Shown here: piece by piece, positions 6,987 to 14,826 of the stretch
Numbering within the stretch: position 1 is the stretch's first letter
How the letters are laid out: the number at the start of each line of letters is the position of its first letter
NCBI GenBank assembly: GCA_030609975.1
Contig: JAUWSR010000022.1
Coordinates: 1-20,396, forward strand
Source: Acidobacteriota bacterium
GTDB lineage: Bacteria; Acidobacteriota; Aminicenantia; Aminicenantales; Aminicenantaceae
DNA length: 20,396 nt
Direction: 5' to 3'
Made by a program: the position numbers and the translations under genes
Notes under the pieces: generated by a model
Database searches by the model: none
Seen by the model: only the letters and a program-made list of their open reading frames with translations
Told to the model about the DNA's origin: nothing

Positions 6987-8771
6987 ATGGAATATATCAG
7001 ACTGAGAGGTACGGGCGTTTCGCCAGGGATCGCAGTCGGTAAAGTCCTCTTAAGTGAAGGCGTGGTCTTTACCTCTCGGAAAGAGACCCTCTCCGCAGAT
7101 CAGGTGCCAAGAGAATTGGACCGTTTGAATCAGGCTTTAGGGAGAACACGCCAACAGCTCGTCAAGCTCAAAGATAAGGTGGGAGCACAGCTGGGAGAAG
7201 AACACTCCTTCATTTTCGAGGCTCATCTGATGATCCTCGAAGACAAGTCGCTGGTTCTGGGTCTGAAGAAAAAGATCGAACAGGAACTTTTTAAAACCGA
7301 GTGGGCGATCTCTCAGGTTCATGAAAAATATATGCATATCTTCGATTCCATCGAAGATGAATATTTTCGCGAACGAAAATCAGACATCACCGATGTCCTT
7401 TCCAAGCTTTATCGCAATCTCGAGCCCGAAGTATCCCAGCAGCCGGATGATGATGACGAGAGGATCCTGGTTGCGCATGAGCTGCTTCCCTCAGAAGCAG
7501 CCTTGCGTTTAAGCCGGGGCAATGTTTTGGCTGTGGCCCTGGACGTGGGAGGGACCACCTCCCACACTGCGATTCTGGCACGGTCTTTAAACATTCCTGC
7601 GGTTATGGGACTGCGGGATATTACACAAAGAGTAAGAGACGATGACGTCTTGATCGTAGATGGTACGGATGGAGAAATCCTTATCAACCCCCCTCAGGTC
7701 ATTCAGCGGGAATTTATCAGCAAACAGAAGAAGTATGATGATTACCGCTTGTCTCTGCAAAAGACAGCCACACTGAAGGCCCGGACCTTGGATGGGGTCC
7801 GTTTTTCCCCTCTGGCCAACATCGAGCTTCCCGAAGAAGTGCAGCAGGCCTTGTCCCTGGGAGCTGAAGGAATAGGCTTGTTTCGTTCCGAATTTATCTA
7901 TTTTCAAAGTTTAGAGCTTCCCGATGAGGAAGATCATTTCAAGATATATTCACGGATCGCACAAGAAGCGGCTCCCCTGCCTGTTCATATCCGCACCATC
8001 GATATCGGAGGCGAAAAGAATCTTCCTCAGATGAGGATCGAAAAGGAGCCGAACCCGGCTTTGGGTTTGCGAGCCATCCGGTTTTCCTTGCGAGATAGAA
8101 AGATTTTTCGGATCCAGATCAGAGCCATTCTGCGTGCCAGTGTCTCTGGAAACGTGCGCATCCTCATCCCCATGATCACGGAACTGGAAGAGGTGGATGA
8201 AGTGAAACGCCTTGTCCAGGAGGAAAAACAAAAACTGCGTGAGCAAGATATTCTTTTTGACGATAATATTCCGTTCGGGGTTATGATCGAGGTGCCGGCG
8301 GCGGCCGCTCTCTCTGATAAGATCGTCCAGGAGGTTGATTATCTGAGTATCGGCACCAACGACCTGATTCAGTATTATCTTGCTGTAGATCGCTCCAATG
8401 AACTGGTGTCTTACCTCTTCAAGCCCCTCCATCCCTCTGTTTTACGATTGCTCAAATTCATTATCGAGTGCGCGGATAAGGAAGGAAAAGAGGTCACAGT
8501 TTGTGGTGAGATGGCTGCTGATCCTCTGTCCGCACTATTTCTCTTGGGACTGGGCCTAAAGAATTACAGTATGAATCCGATCTTTATCCCGCGTATAAAA
8601 AGAGCGTTGCGCTCTGTGGAGTACCAGACCGTAAAAAAGATCGTACAAAAAGCGATGGCTTTAAAGACAGCTCAAGAGGTTGAAGAGTATTTTATCGAAA
8701 GTATACTGGTCCACCATCCTACCGCTCTGCTGATGGGGGAGTATCCTGCCAACGAGTTTATAAACTCTTAG
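6987..8771 (+). CDS. ptsI: PTS enzyme I (phosphoenolpyruvate-protein phosphotransferase)
   Basis: A 594-residue enzyme I that autophosphorylates from phosphoenolpyruvate and passes phosphate to HPr His15. The N-terminal HPr-binding and phosphohistidine domains carry GGTTSHTAILARS (His193; His189 in E. coli). The C-terminal PEP-binding TIM barrel carries IGLFRSEF, the HIRTIDIGGEK motif, MIEVPAAAAL, SIGTNDLIQYYLAVDRSNE and TVCGEMAADP (Cys506). It lacks an N-terminal GAF domain, so it is a sugar-type EI rather than the long PtsP (EI-Ntr) type, even though its partners here look regulatory. Its stop lies 14 bases inside the convergent receiver remnant. Confidence 0.97.
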   Translation: MEYIRLRGTGVSPGIAVGKVLLSEGVVFTSRKETLSADQVPRELDRLNQALGRTRQQLVKLKDKVGAQLGEEHSFIFEAHLMILEDKSLVLGLKKKIEQELFKTEWAISQVHEKYMHIFDSIEDEYFRERKSDITDVLSKLYRNLEPEVSQQPDDDDERILVAHELLPSEAALRLSRGNVLAVALDVGGTTSHTAILARSLNIPAVMGLRDITQRVRDDDVLIVDGTDGEILINPPQVIQREFISKQKKYDDYRLSLQKTATLKARTLDGVRFSPLANIELPEEVQQALSLGAEGIGLFRSEFIYFQSLELPDEEDHFKIYSRIAQEAAPLPVHIRTIDIGGEKNLPQMRIEKEPNPALGLRAIRFSLRDRKIFRIQIRAILRASVSGNVRILIPMITELEEVDEVKRLVQEEKQKLREQDILFDDNIPFGVMIEVPAAAALSDKIVQEVDYLSIGTNDLIQYYLAVDRSNELVSYLFKPLHPSVLRLLKFIIECADKEGKEVTVCGEMAADPLSALFLLGLGLKNYSMNPIFIPRIKRALRSVEYQTVKKIVQKAMALKTAQEVEEYFIESILVHHPTALLMGEYPANEFINS

Positions 8772-9045
8772 AAATGGTTTTTACCAACTCAAGTATTTTG
8801 GCCATTTCCAAGGGTTTCTCGACATAAAAATCCACGCCTGCCTCATCGACATCCTGCTTGAATGCCAGTCCCTTGTAGACCGCTGTCATGAGGATTACGG
8901 CTGTGTTTTTGAGTCTCTCATCCGACTTGATTTCCTGACAGAGCTCAGTGCCGTGGATCTTGGGAATGAGCATGTCCGTGATCACGATATCGGGCCGTTC
9001 GTTATGTGCCAAGGCCAGGCCGGCTGCTCCATCCTGAGCGGTTAT
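8758..9045 (-). pseudogene. Truncated response-regulator receiver domain
   Basis: The frame reads ITAQDGAAGLALAHNERPDI and then continues with the phospho-acceptor motif VITDMLIPKIHG and the C-terminal VEKPLE lysine motif. This is roughly the last three-quarters of a CheY-like receiver. The first strand and helix, including the acidic residue pair that binds magnesium, are missing. Homology begins directly at the stop codon of the cupin gene (TAA at 9044-9042), and a TGA closes the receiver frame at 9048-9046. The only usable start is a TTG at 9012 with no visible ribosome-binding site, which would give 84 residues. I read it as a deletion remnant. It converges on ptsI and overlaps it by 14 bases. 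A translated, non-phosphorylatable fragment cannot be excluded. Confidence 0.75.
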
Positions 9046-9407
9046 TCACGCCCATAGGCATCCTCGATACGGACGATGTCGTCTTCGCTGGAATCACCCA
9101 GCCAGATCTCCATCACGCGGGCGGGTTTATCCCCGACACACCTCATCCGGTGAGGCGTTTTCTCTGGGATGAAAATCTCTTGATTGGCAGAGGGCTGGAA
9201 GACCTCTTCCCCTACAGTGATCTCCAGACCTGGATCCAGCACCACCCAGAATTCTCGACGCTGCCGGTGGAACTGTAAACTGAGACTCTGTCCGGGATTT
9301 ACGGTGATGATCTTTATGCTTCGTGCTTCATGATAAGGGAAGGAACGGAATTTCCCCCACGGGCGGATATCCTCTATGATGCGGCTGCGGAATTCGTTTT
9401 CATCCAT
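9042..9407 (-). CDS. Phosphomannose isomerase-type cupin protein
   Basis: A stand-alone 121-residue cupin matching the C-terminal domain of type II mannose-6-phosphate isomerase / mannose-1-phosphate guanylyltransferase (ManC/AlgA). Visible motifs are RPWGKF near the start, VNPGQSLSLQFHRQRREFW, the PSANQEIFIPEKTPHRM segment, and EDDIVRIEDAYGR at the end. No nucleotidyltransferase domain is attached. The usual QxHxHRxEHW stretch reads QFHRQRREFW, so two of its conserved histidines are replaced, while the first histidine, the glutamate and the later PHR histidine remain. It may be an isomerase with altered metal ligands, or a sugar-binding relative. ATG 9407 is preferred; an in-frame TTG at 9416 would add three residues. 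It follows ssb by 17 bases. Confidence 0.82.
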   Translation of the reverse strand: MDENEFRSRIIEDIRPWGKFRSFPYHEARSIKIITVNPGQSLSLQFHRQRREFWVVLDPGLEITVGEEVFQPSANQEIFIPEKTPHRMRCVGDKPARVMEIWLGDSSEDDIVRIEDAYGRE

Positions 9408-9424
9408 TATAGACAAGGAAACTA

Positions 9425-9895
9425 TTAGAAAGGGACCTCGTCATCTTCGTTGGTGTCTATCTCAGGCATGGCTTTCGACTGGGGGGGGAAGTCTTCGGAG
9501 CCTCCTCCACTTTCTGCATAGGATCTGTCGCCTTCCGGTGACTCATCCCTCCGTCCCAGCAGAGTGATGTTCTGCGCGTGGACCTTGGTGGTATACCTTT
9601 GGTTACCGTCGCGATCCTGCCATTTTTCGGTTTTTAGACGCCCTTCAACCAGTATCTGTTTTCCTTTGGTCAGGTATTTCTCTGAAAATTCTGCCAGTTT
9701 TCCCCAGCTGACCACACGATGCCACTCGGTGCGGATATCACTTTCATTGCTGGTGGGATTGAAGATACGTTCATTGGTCGCAAGCGAAAAGTTCGCTACA
9801 GCCCGGTCTGTTTGGGGAATATAACGCAATTCGGGATTACCGCCCAAACGACCGATCAGAATGACTTTGTTGTAACTGTTGACATCTCTCATCAT
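9425..9895 (-). CDS. ssb: Single-stranded DNA-binding protein
   Basis: A 156-residue SSB with an N-terminal OB fold (residues 1 to about 115: NSYNKVILIGRLGGNPELRY, then WHRVVSWGKLAEF, and a GKQILVEGRLKTEKW segment), a disordered Gly/Ser/acidic tail, and the terminal DDEVPF tip through which SSB recruits replication and repair enzymes. The length and tip are typical. The start overlaps the cpoB stop (ATGA at 9895-9892) and has AGGA 5 bases upstream, so it is probably co-transcribed with the Tol-Pal genes, an unusual companion set for ssb. Confidence 0.96.
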   Translation of the reverse strand: MMRDVNSYNKVILIGRLGGNPELRYIPQTDRAVANFSLATNERIFNPTSNESDIRTEWHRVVSWGKLAEFSEKYLTKGKQILVEGRLKTEKWQDRDGNQRYTTKVHAQNITLLGRRDESPEGDRSYAESGGGSEDFPPQSKAMPEIDTNEDDEVPF

Positions 9896-10761
9896 CTTAT
9901 TCCTAGCTCTTTGATTTTTTTCTGGGCGATTTTGGTTTCCTCTTCCAGAGGAAATTTTCCGATCAAGGTCTTGAATACCGCCAAAGCTTCCTCATTCTTA
10001 TCCATCTCCATCAAACTGATGCCTTTTTTGAGGTAGGCTGCGGCGATTTTATCGCCCTGGGGATAGCTTAAGATCAGGTCATCGAATTGAGAAATGGCCT
10101 CCTGGTATTTTTGCTGGCTGAAGTAACACTCGCCGATCCAGTATAGGGCGTTATCCACCAAAGGACTTTCGGGAAAATGATCCTTGTATATGGAAAAACT
10201 TTCGACCGCCAGCTGAAAATTTCCTCTGAGATAATCGGAGCGAGCCATGTTGTATACTTCCTGCGGTGAAAGTCCGGGAGGGAGAGTGGAGGGAGGAGGC
10301 TCTTCGCGCTCCTCACCCCGTTCCTGGGGTGGGGCCTCTGCTTCAGTCCGTTCTTCAGACAGAGGTTCTTCAACCGTTTCCTGCATAGATGAGGAAGGGA
10401 GCGAAGCTCTCTGGATCTCGATCAATTTTTCTGCGACGAGGGCGAGCTCGGTGCGGATAGAATCCATTCTCTGCAGCAGGACCTGATACTGCGCTGGGAT
10501 GTCTTTTTGTTCTGTTTGAAAGCTGGCTTGTTCACTACGAAATAAACGGGTTGCCTGCAGAAGTTCAGCTACCTGCAGGGAAAGCGCCTGGATATCCTCT
10601 TGGTTTTGCTGAACCTGTTGGTCAAGCCTTTCCAGCTGCTGCCTGATTATCTGAATGTCTGAGTAGATAAGCTCGTAGGTTTTTTTCTCTTTCTGAGCCT
10701 GGGTTGTAAGGATCGATACCGCAAGCAACAATCCGAAGACACAGGAAATTCTTTTCCACAT
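9892..10761 (-). CDS. cpoB: Cell division coordinator CpoB / YbgF-like TPR protein
   Basis: A 289-residue periplasmic protein. It has a signal peptide (about 1-22, ending TTQAQ), a coiled coil (about 30-120, rich in Gln, Leu and Glu), a Pro/Glu-rich linker (about 125-165), and C-terminal TPR repeats (about 166-285) with phrases such as YNMARSDYLRGNFQLAVESF, ALYWIGECYFSQQKYQEAI and AYLKKGISLMEMDKNEEAL. This layout is that of CpoB, which in E. coli binds TolA and coordinates peptidoglycan synthesis with outer-membrane constriction. Its position after pal matches the canonical tol-pal order. The start ATG follows an AT-rich leader with a weak AGG as the only ribosome-binding signal. Confidence 0.9.
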   Translation of the reverse strand: MWKRISCVFGLLLAVSILTTQAQKEKKTYELIYSDIQIIRQQLERLDQQVQQNQEDIQALSLQVAELLQATRLFRSEQASFQTEQKDIPAQYQVLLQRMDSIRTELALVAEKLIEIQRASLPSSSMQETVEEPLSEERTEAEAPPQERGEEREEPPPSTLPPGLSPQEVYNMARSDYLRGNFQLAVESFSIYKDHFPESPLVDNALYWIGECYFSQQKYQEAISQFDDLILSYPQGDKIAAAYLKKGISLMEMDKNEEALAVFKTLIGKFPLEEETKIAQKKIKELGIR

Positions 10762-10847
10762 TTTTTTAACCTGAACTATATATATAGACAGCTTTTACCA
10801 TCATTAATTCTCAGAGGCGGGTCTAATCCAGGTTCTGAGATCCGGGG

Positions 10848-11393
10848 TTATTTTTCGAGGATCGTGAACTGAGCGCGACGGTTCCGTTCCCAGGAGATCT
10901 CATTGTGACCCGAATCGATGGGCTGGCTCTTTCCGTAGGAGATGATCTTCAGACGGTCTACGGAAATTCCCAGCGAGACGAGATAGTCGAAGGTGTTTTT
11001 GGCTCGCTTTTCCCCCAAAGCAAGGTTGTATTCCTCCGTTCCCTTCTCATCGCAGTGACCTTCGATCAAGATTTTGACAGAGCCCCATTTTTTCATCCAG
11101 GAAGCGTTGGATTCGAGCGTGGCTTTGGCGTCATCACGGATAAAGAATTTGTCGAAATCAAAATGGATCATCTGCAGGGGCTTTTCTGCGTTTATTTCTT
11201 CCAGGGTCTTTCGCTCGAAGATCTCTTCTTCTGTGAGCTCGGGTTTGGGGGGCGGCGGCTCTTCGACTCTCTCAACTTTGGGCTGTTCTTTGGCCTGAGG
11301 AGGGGGTGGGGTTTGTTCCACTTTTTTCTTACATGAGATTGTAAATGATAGGACTAAAAGACAAGCAAGGGTAAGAATCAGGATTTTTTTCAT
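10848..11393 (-). CDS. pal: Peptidoglycan-associated lipoprotein Pal
   Basis: A 181-residue lipoprotein. The signal peptide MKKILILTLACLLVLSFTIS ends at Cys21 in a TISC lipobox, followed by a Lys-rich then Pro/Glu-rich linker. The C-terminal OmpA-like domain (about 75-181) has IHFDFDKFFIRDDA, LIEGHCDEKGTEEYN and LGEKRAKN, which bind diaminopimelate-containing peptidoglycan. The ATG at 11393 has a strong AAAGGAG 5 bases upstream and begins the lipoprotein signal, so a longer frame starting at 11450 is rejected. It has its own predicted promoter, which fits the high abundance of Pal relative to other Tol proteins. Confidence 0.95.
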   Translation of the reverse strand: MKKILILTLACLLVLSFTISCKKKVEQTPPPPQAKEQPKVERVEEPPPPKPELTEEEIFERKTLEEINAEKPLQMIHFDFDKFFIRDDAKATLESNASWMKKWGSVKILIEGHCDEKGTEEYNLALGEKRAKNTFDYLVSLGISVDRLKIISYGKSQPIDSGHNEISWERNRRAQFTILEK

Positions 11394-11441
11394 GGCATCT
11401 CCTTTGGGCAGTTTAAACTCAGTGTTCCTATTCGAAACAAA

Positions 11442-11470
11442 TTTATACAATTAAACCTTAGCTATGTCAA
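11442..11470 (-). promoter_or_regulatory. Predicted sigma-70 promoter of pal
   Basis: On the minus strand TTGACA (11470-11465) and TATAAA (11447-11442) are separated by exactly 17 bases, near consensus. The predicted transcript start near 11435 gives a leader of about 42 bases before the pal ATG. It lies in the 140-base AT-rich tolB-pal gap, the largest within this operon. Confidence 0.7.
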
Positions 11471-11533
11471 CAAGGCGTCCGCAATTAAATAGAAATGTAT
11501 TTTTATTATTTGTAATACTTTTGATCCCATTTT

Positions 11534-12832
11534 TTATTGTCGCGACCAATCTCCCAGCTTGTTTTCACCTTTGGATGTCAGCTGTCGTAGGTTTTGTCCG
11601 TCGTAGTCGATGGCATAAAGCTGGATGGTCCCGGTAACCCGATTGGAAGAGAATACGAGGTGGCGTCCTTCGGGAGACCAGGCCGGCGACTCGTTTCGTG
11701 CGTAACCTTCGGTAAGTTTTATGATCTGGTCGGTCCGGAGGTTTAGAACATAGAGGTCGAATACAGCCTCCACGCGGGAGACATATACGAGTCGATCACC
11801 CGTGGGAGACCAGGCCGGACCGTCGTGGTAAGTGCCTCCAAAACTCCTGCGCCTGACGTTCGAACCCTCACGGTCCATGATATAGATCTGCGGTGAGCCG
11901 CTGCGGTCGGAGGTGAATGCGAGTTCTCGGCTGGTGGGAGACCAGGAGGGGGCGGTATCTATGGCTTTGTTGAAGGTCAGCCGCTGCACATTTTCGCCCT
12001 CTCCGGTTGCCATATATATCTCCGAGTTGGATTCGTCTTCAGTGGAACAGAAGGCCATCCATTTCCCATCCGGAGAAAAATTGGTGCCGAAGCTGGTTCC
12101 CTTGTCCCAGATCAGCTTTCTCCTGGCCTGGAACGGATAAAGAAGATAAAGCTTGGCCTTTCCATCCTCATAAGCGGTGTAGGCGATGCCTTGACGGTCT
12201 GCGGACCATGCCGGCATATAATCCTGGATCTGGTTGTATGTTAAGCGTTCCTGATTGTAGCCGTCGTAATCCATCATGTAGAGCTCATCATTGCCGTCCC
12301 GGTTGGAGACAAAGACGATCTTGGTGGTGAAGAGAGTAGGCTCTCCGTATATCTTCATCACCTCATCGCAGAATCTGTGTGCGACCGTACGCAGCAGGTC
12401 TTTGCTTGACTGATACCGCTTGCCGAAGATGAACCGTTCGGATTTGACATCGTAGAGCTTGCCCTCGAAAAGGATGTTCTCCCCTTCGCTTTTCAGCAGT
12501 TGGCCTACGATCAAGAGCTTGGCTTGGATGGATTCCCATTCTTTAAAAAAAATATTGTCTGGATCCAATTCCCTTTGTATGTAGCCGTAGTAACTCTGCG
12601 GCAGGGGGCTGAAGATGCGGCTGTATTTGAGGTCGGCGGAGATAACGTCACGAAGCGTTGCGGCAGCTTGTTGTGATTCCGGGGAGGACTCCTGGCTCAA
12701 AAACTCCGGAATGGCCATGGGGATGATTGGCATACCCTCCCGGATACTCATCACAACTTCTTGCTGAGCGAAGGTTGCTCCCGCACAGCACATCATTCCC
12801 AATAATAGATAGCATAAGGTTTTTTTTGTCAT
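11534..12832 (-). CDS. tolB: Tol-Pal system beta-propeller protein TolB
   Basis: A 432-residue periplasmic protein with a signal peptide (about 1-22, ending ATFAQ), an N-terminal domain (about 25-165) and a C-terminal six-bladed propeller (about 170-432). The propeller is seen as repeating blades such as RDGNDELYMMDYDGYNQERL, DEDGNxE-like SEIYMATGEGENVQRLTF, SPQIYIMDREGSNVRR and IQLYAIDYDGQNLRQL, each with a PAWSP/APSWSP turn. TolB binds Pal and is released by TolA. The length equals the E. coli protein (about 430). The ATG overlaps the tolA stop by 4 bases. Confidence 0.95.
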   Translation of the reverse strand: MTKKTLCYLLLGMMCCAGATFAQQEVVMSIREGMPIIPMAIPEFLSQESSPESQQAAATLRDVISADLKYSRIFSPLPQSYYGYIQRELDPDNIFFKEWESIQAKLLIVGQLLKSEGENILFEGKLYDVKSERFIFGKRYQSSKDLLRTVAHRFCDEVMKIYGEPTLFTTKIVFVSNRDGNDELYMMDYDGYNQERLTYNQIQDYMPAWSADRQGIAYTAYEDGKAKLYLLYPFQARRKLIWDKGTSFGTNFSPDGKWMAFCSTEDESNSEIYMATGEGENVQRLTFNKAIDTAPSWSPTSRELAFTSDRSGSPQIYIMDREGSNVRRRSFGGTYHDGPAWSPTGDRLVYVSRVEAVFDLYVLNLRTDQIIKLTEGYARNESPAWSPEGRHLVFSSNRVTGTIQLYAIDYDGQNLRQLTSKGENKLGDWSRQ

Positions 12833-13632
12833 TTGGCATGCTCGAAGATAAGCCGGACGATCAAGTATTCGTCCTCATAATCGCGTGGCAGAGGAGGAAA
12901 AGGGGAAGAGTTCCTTATCGCCCGGATCGCAGAAAGGTCCATGGTCTGGTTCCCACTGGAAGTGCGGATCTCGGGATCGGAGATGCGGCCGTTCCGGTAG
13001 ATCTTAAAACTGACTTCTGAAGCTAGGTTTCCGCTGGCCCCGGAGCGGATCAAGGCGGTGACCCAGTTGCTGGAAATCTTGGTATGGATGGCCTGGAGGT
13101 AATAGGTATAGGGAAAGTTGGATAAGCCGATCTGCCCGTATCCTCCGCCAAATCCGAAGCCTTCGCCGTCTCCCAATCCCATTCCCACGCGGGATCCGTC
13201 TCCGCTGCCGCTTCCAGAGCCGGCCGTCGTTGAGGATGGGTTGGTTTTATTGGCGGCATCGGGCTGCGCTTTTTGAATCACACCTTTTTTCTTTGCTTTA
13301 GGTTTGCTGTCCCTCTGGGGTTTGTCGACCGGATGGCTCATGGAGGGGGGCTGGACTTGTTCTATTTTTTGGGGGGTCGTCAAATCCCGCAAGGTTTCCC
13401 TTTCGGGCACGGCGGTTTCGACCTGGGCTTCGGTCTTCACTTCGGGGGGGGATCCGCCTCCCCCGTCCCCACCTCCAAAGGAGATGATATTGACGTAATG
13501 CACCATGCCCTTGCGGCCGGGTTTGGGAAAGTAGGGCGAAACGATCAGCAGTAAAAAAAGAACAAGATGAACGGAGCCCGACAGGATCATAGCTCTTTTA
13601 AATGCTTTGTGGTGCCGGTAGAGCATTTCCAT
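12829..13632 (-). CDS. tolA: TolA/TonB-family energy-transducing protein
   Basis: A 267-residue protein between tolR and tolB. It has one N-terminal membrane helix (about 14-34) with the SxxxH motif (Ser18-His22) that couples TonB/TolA proteins to their motor. A periplasmic linker rich in Pro, Lys and Gln follows, then a very glycine-rich stretch (about 137-165). The C-terminal domain (about 170-267: YYLQAIHTKISSNW, VSFKIYRNGRISDPEI, AIRNSSPFPPLPRDY) is the TonB/TolA type that contacts TolB-Pal. It lacks the long alpha-helical middle domain of E. coli TolA (421 residues). Position assigns it to Tol rather than TonB. It starts 6 bases after tolR. Confidence 0.88.
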   Translation of the reverse strand: MEMLYRHHKAFKRAMILSGSVHLVLFLLLIVSPYFPKPGRKGMVHYVNIISFGGGDGGGGSPPEVKTEAQVETAVPERETLRDLTTPQKIEQVQPPSMSHPVDKPQRDSKPKAKKKGVIQKAQPDAANKTNPSSTTAGSGSGSGDGSRVGMGLGDGEGFGFGGGYGQIGLSNFPYTYYLQAIHTKISSNWVTALIRSGASGNLASEVSFKIYRNGRISDPEIRTSSGNQTMDLSAIRAIRNSSPFPPLPRDYEDEYLIVRLIFEHAK

Positions 13633-13638
13633 CTTGGT

Positions 13639-14073
13639 TTAGCGTTTTCTTTTTTCCTCTGGGAACCGTGTGACCAATCCCACCTCATCGATCCCGGCTT
13701 TTTTTACGATATCGATGATCTCAATGAAAAAACCATAAGAGATTTCGGAATCAGCCCTTAAAAAAACCACCTTCTTTTCCCGGCCATAGAAATATTCCGT
13801 GAGCTTCTGCTCCAGAAGAAATTGATTGATAACCTGATCCTGGATATGGATATAGCGGTCGGCTGTGATGGTGAGTGTCAGCCCCTCATCGGCGGGAGTG
13901 GATTTGGTCTCAGCTTGAGGCAGATTGACGCCGATCCCAGACTGCATCATGGGAGCCGTGACCATAAATATGATGAGCAGTACCAGCATGACATCGACCA
14001 AGGGAGTTACATTGATGCTGGACATCGATGTGCCCACATCCTTTTTGGTGATGGACCGATATTTAAATGCCAT
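13639..14073 (-). CDS. tolR: Tol-Pal motor protein TolR (ExbD family)
   Basis: A 144-residue inner-membrane protein with one transmembrane helix (about 22-45). That helix contains the proton-path aspartate Asp27 in INVTPLVDVMLVLLIIFMVT, the hallmark of ExbD/TolR/MotB. A periplasmic domain follows (about 60-140). With TolQ it forms the proton-driven motor that energises TolA. Length and motif are standard. The start overlaps the tolQ end by 11 bases, implying coupled translation. Confidence 0.95.
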   Translation of the reverse strand: MAFKYRSITKKDVGTSMSSINVTPLVDVMLVLLIIFMVTAPMMQSGIGVNLPQAETKSTPADEGLTLTITADRYIHIQDQVINQFLLEQKLTEYFYGREKKVVFLRADSEISYGFFIEIIDIVKKAGIDEVGLVTRFPEEKRKR

Positions 14074-14725
14074 AGAGTCTTTCGGTGATATTCAGGAATT
14101 CGATGGAAAAATCTTCCATTTCTGCAACGAGTTCCTTGATGCGCTGTAGAAAGTGATTGTATGCGATAACGGCCGGAATGGCGGCAAAAAGGCCTGCAGC
14201 CGTAGCGATCAGGGCTTCAGCGATCCCCGGTGCTACCGCATTCAGGGCCGTACTCTGGGCTTCACTGATCTGCATGAAGGCATCCATGATACCCCAGACC
14301 GTGCCGAAAAGACCGATAAAAGGTGTGACACTGCCTGTGGTGGCCAGAAAATTCATCATTTTTTCCATTTTGGCCACCTCACGGTTGGATGCTTTGATCA
14401 AAGCACGGTTGATGGTTTCCATGTTCTCAGACGTGAGGGTGGGATTGGGATTGGATTTGGTTAAATAGGCCAGCTCCTTGTAGGCCGCTCTGAAGAGGGA
14501 TGCCTGAGGGCTGCCCCGGTATTTTTTAGAGGCTTCGTTGACTTCGCTGAGATTCTTACTCTTTCGGAACACGGTCATAAATTTTTTTGATTGCTCTGTT
14601 GCTGCTTTAAGACTGTTTCTCTTAAAGAAAATGATCGCCCACGAAAAAACCGAAAAGAACAACAGGATCAATAACACCAGTTGAACGATCGGACTGCCTT
14701 GCAGGATCAAAGTTACAAAATTCAT
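14063..14725 (-). CDS. tolQ: Tol-Pal motor protein TolQ (MotA/ExbB family)
   Basis: A 220-residue membrane protein with three transmembrane helices: about 12-33 (VQLVLLILLFFSVFSWAIIF), about 128-153 (GSVTPFIGLFGTVWGIMDAF) and about 165-190 (GIAEALIATAAGLFAAIPAV). A cytoplasmic loop separates the first two. The TGSVTPFIGLFGTVWG motif and the ALIATAAGL motif are diagnostic of the family, which forms a pentameric proton channel around TolR. It is the first gene of the tolQRAB-pal-cpoB set; the thioesterase gene ybgC often found upstream is absent. Only a weak GAG lies before the ATG. Confidence 0.96.
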   Translation of the reverse strand: MNFVTLILQGSPIVQLVLLILLFFSVFSWAIIFFKRNSLKAATEQSKKFMTVFRKSKNLSEVNEASKKYRGSPQASLFRAAYKELAYLTKSNPNPTLTSENMETINRALIKASNREVAKMEKMMNFLATTGSVTPFIGLFGTVWGIMDAFMQISEAQSTALNAVAPGIAEALIATAAGLFAAIPAVIAYNHFLQRIKELVAEMEDFSIEFLNITERLYGI

Positions 14726-14742
14726 TGGTTACTCAATTTCAA

Positions 14743-14771
14743 AAAATAGCATATGCCTCCCTGAAAGTCAA
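14743..14771 (-). promoter_or_regulatory. Predicted sigma-70 promoter of the tol operon
   Basis: On the minus strand TTGACT (14771-14766) and TATTTT (14748-14743) have a 17-base spacer in the 101-base gap between the helicase stop and tolQ. The predicted leader to the tolQ ATG is only about 11 bases. Confidence 0.5.
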
Positions 14772-14826
14772 ATCGCTCCCAGGGGTAGAGCTCGAATAAA
14801 AATCCACTGACAAAAGGGACGGAGTG

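Noticed and set aside
8771..8809. Possible hairpin GAAATGG...CCATTTC near the ptsI/receiver convergence as a bidirectional terminator
   Set aside because: The loop is long, the stem short, and no T-tract follows on either strand.
10809..10840. Inverted repeat TCTCAGA/TCTGAGA after pal as a terminator
   Set aside because: Seven base pairs, an 18-base loop and no U-run on the transcribed strand; cpoB lies just downstream in the same operon order.
11394..11450. Longer Pal starting at 11450
   Set aside because: It would place 19 polar residues before a clear lipoprotein signal peptide, and the ribosome-binding site precedes the ATG at 11393.
13050..13259. Long antisense frames within tolA, helicase and uvrA regions
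   Set aside because: They are composition shadows of well-supported genes on the opposite strand or other frame, without recognisable domains or ribosome-binding sites.
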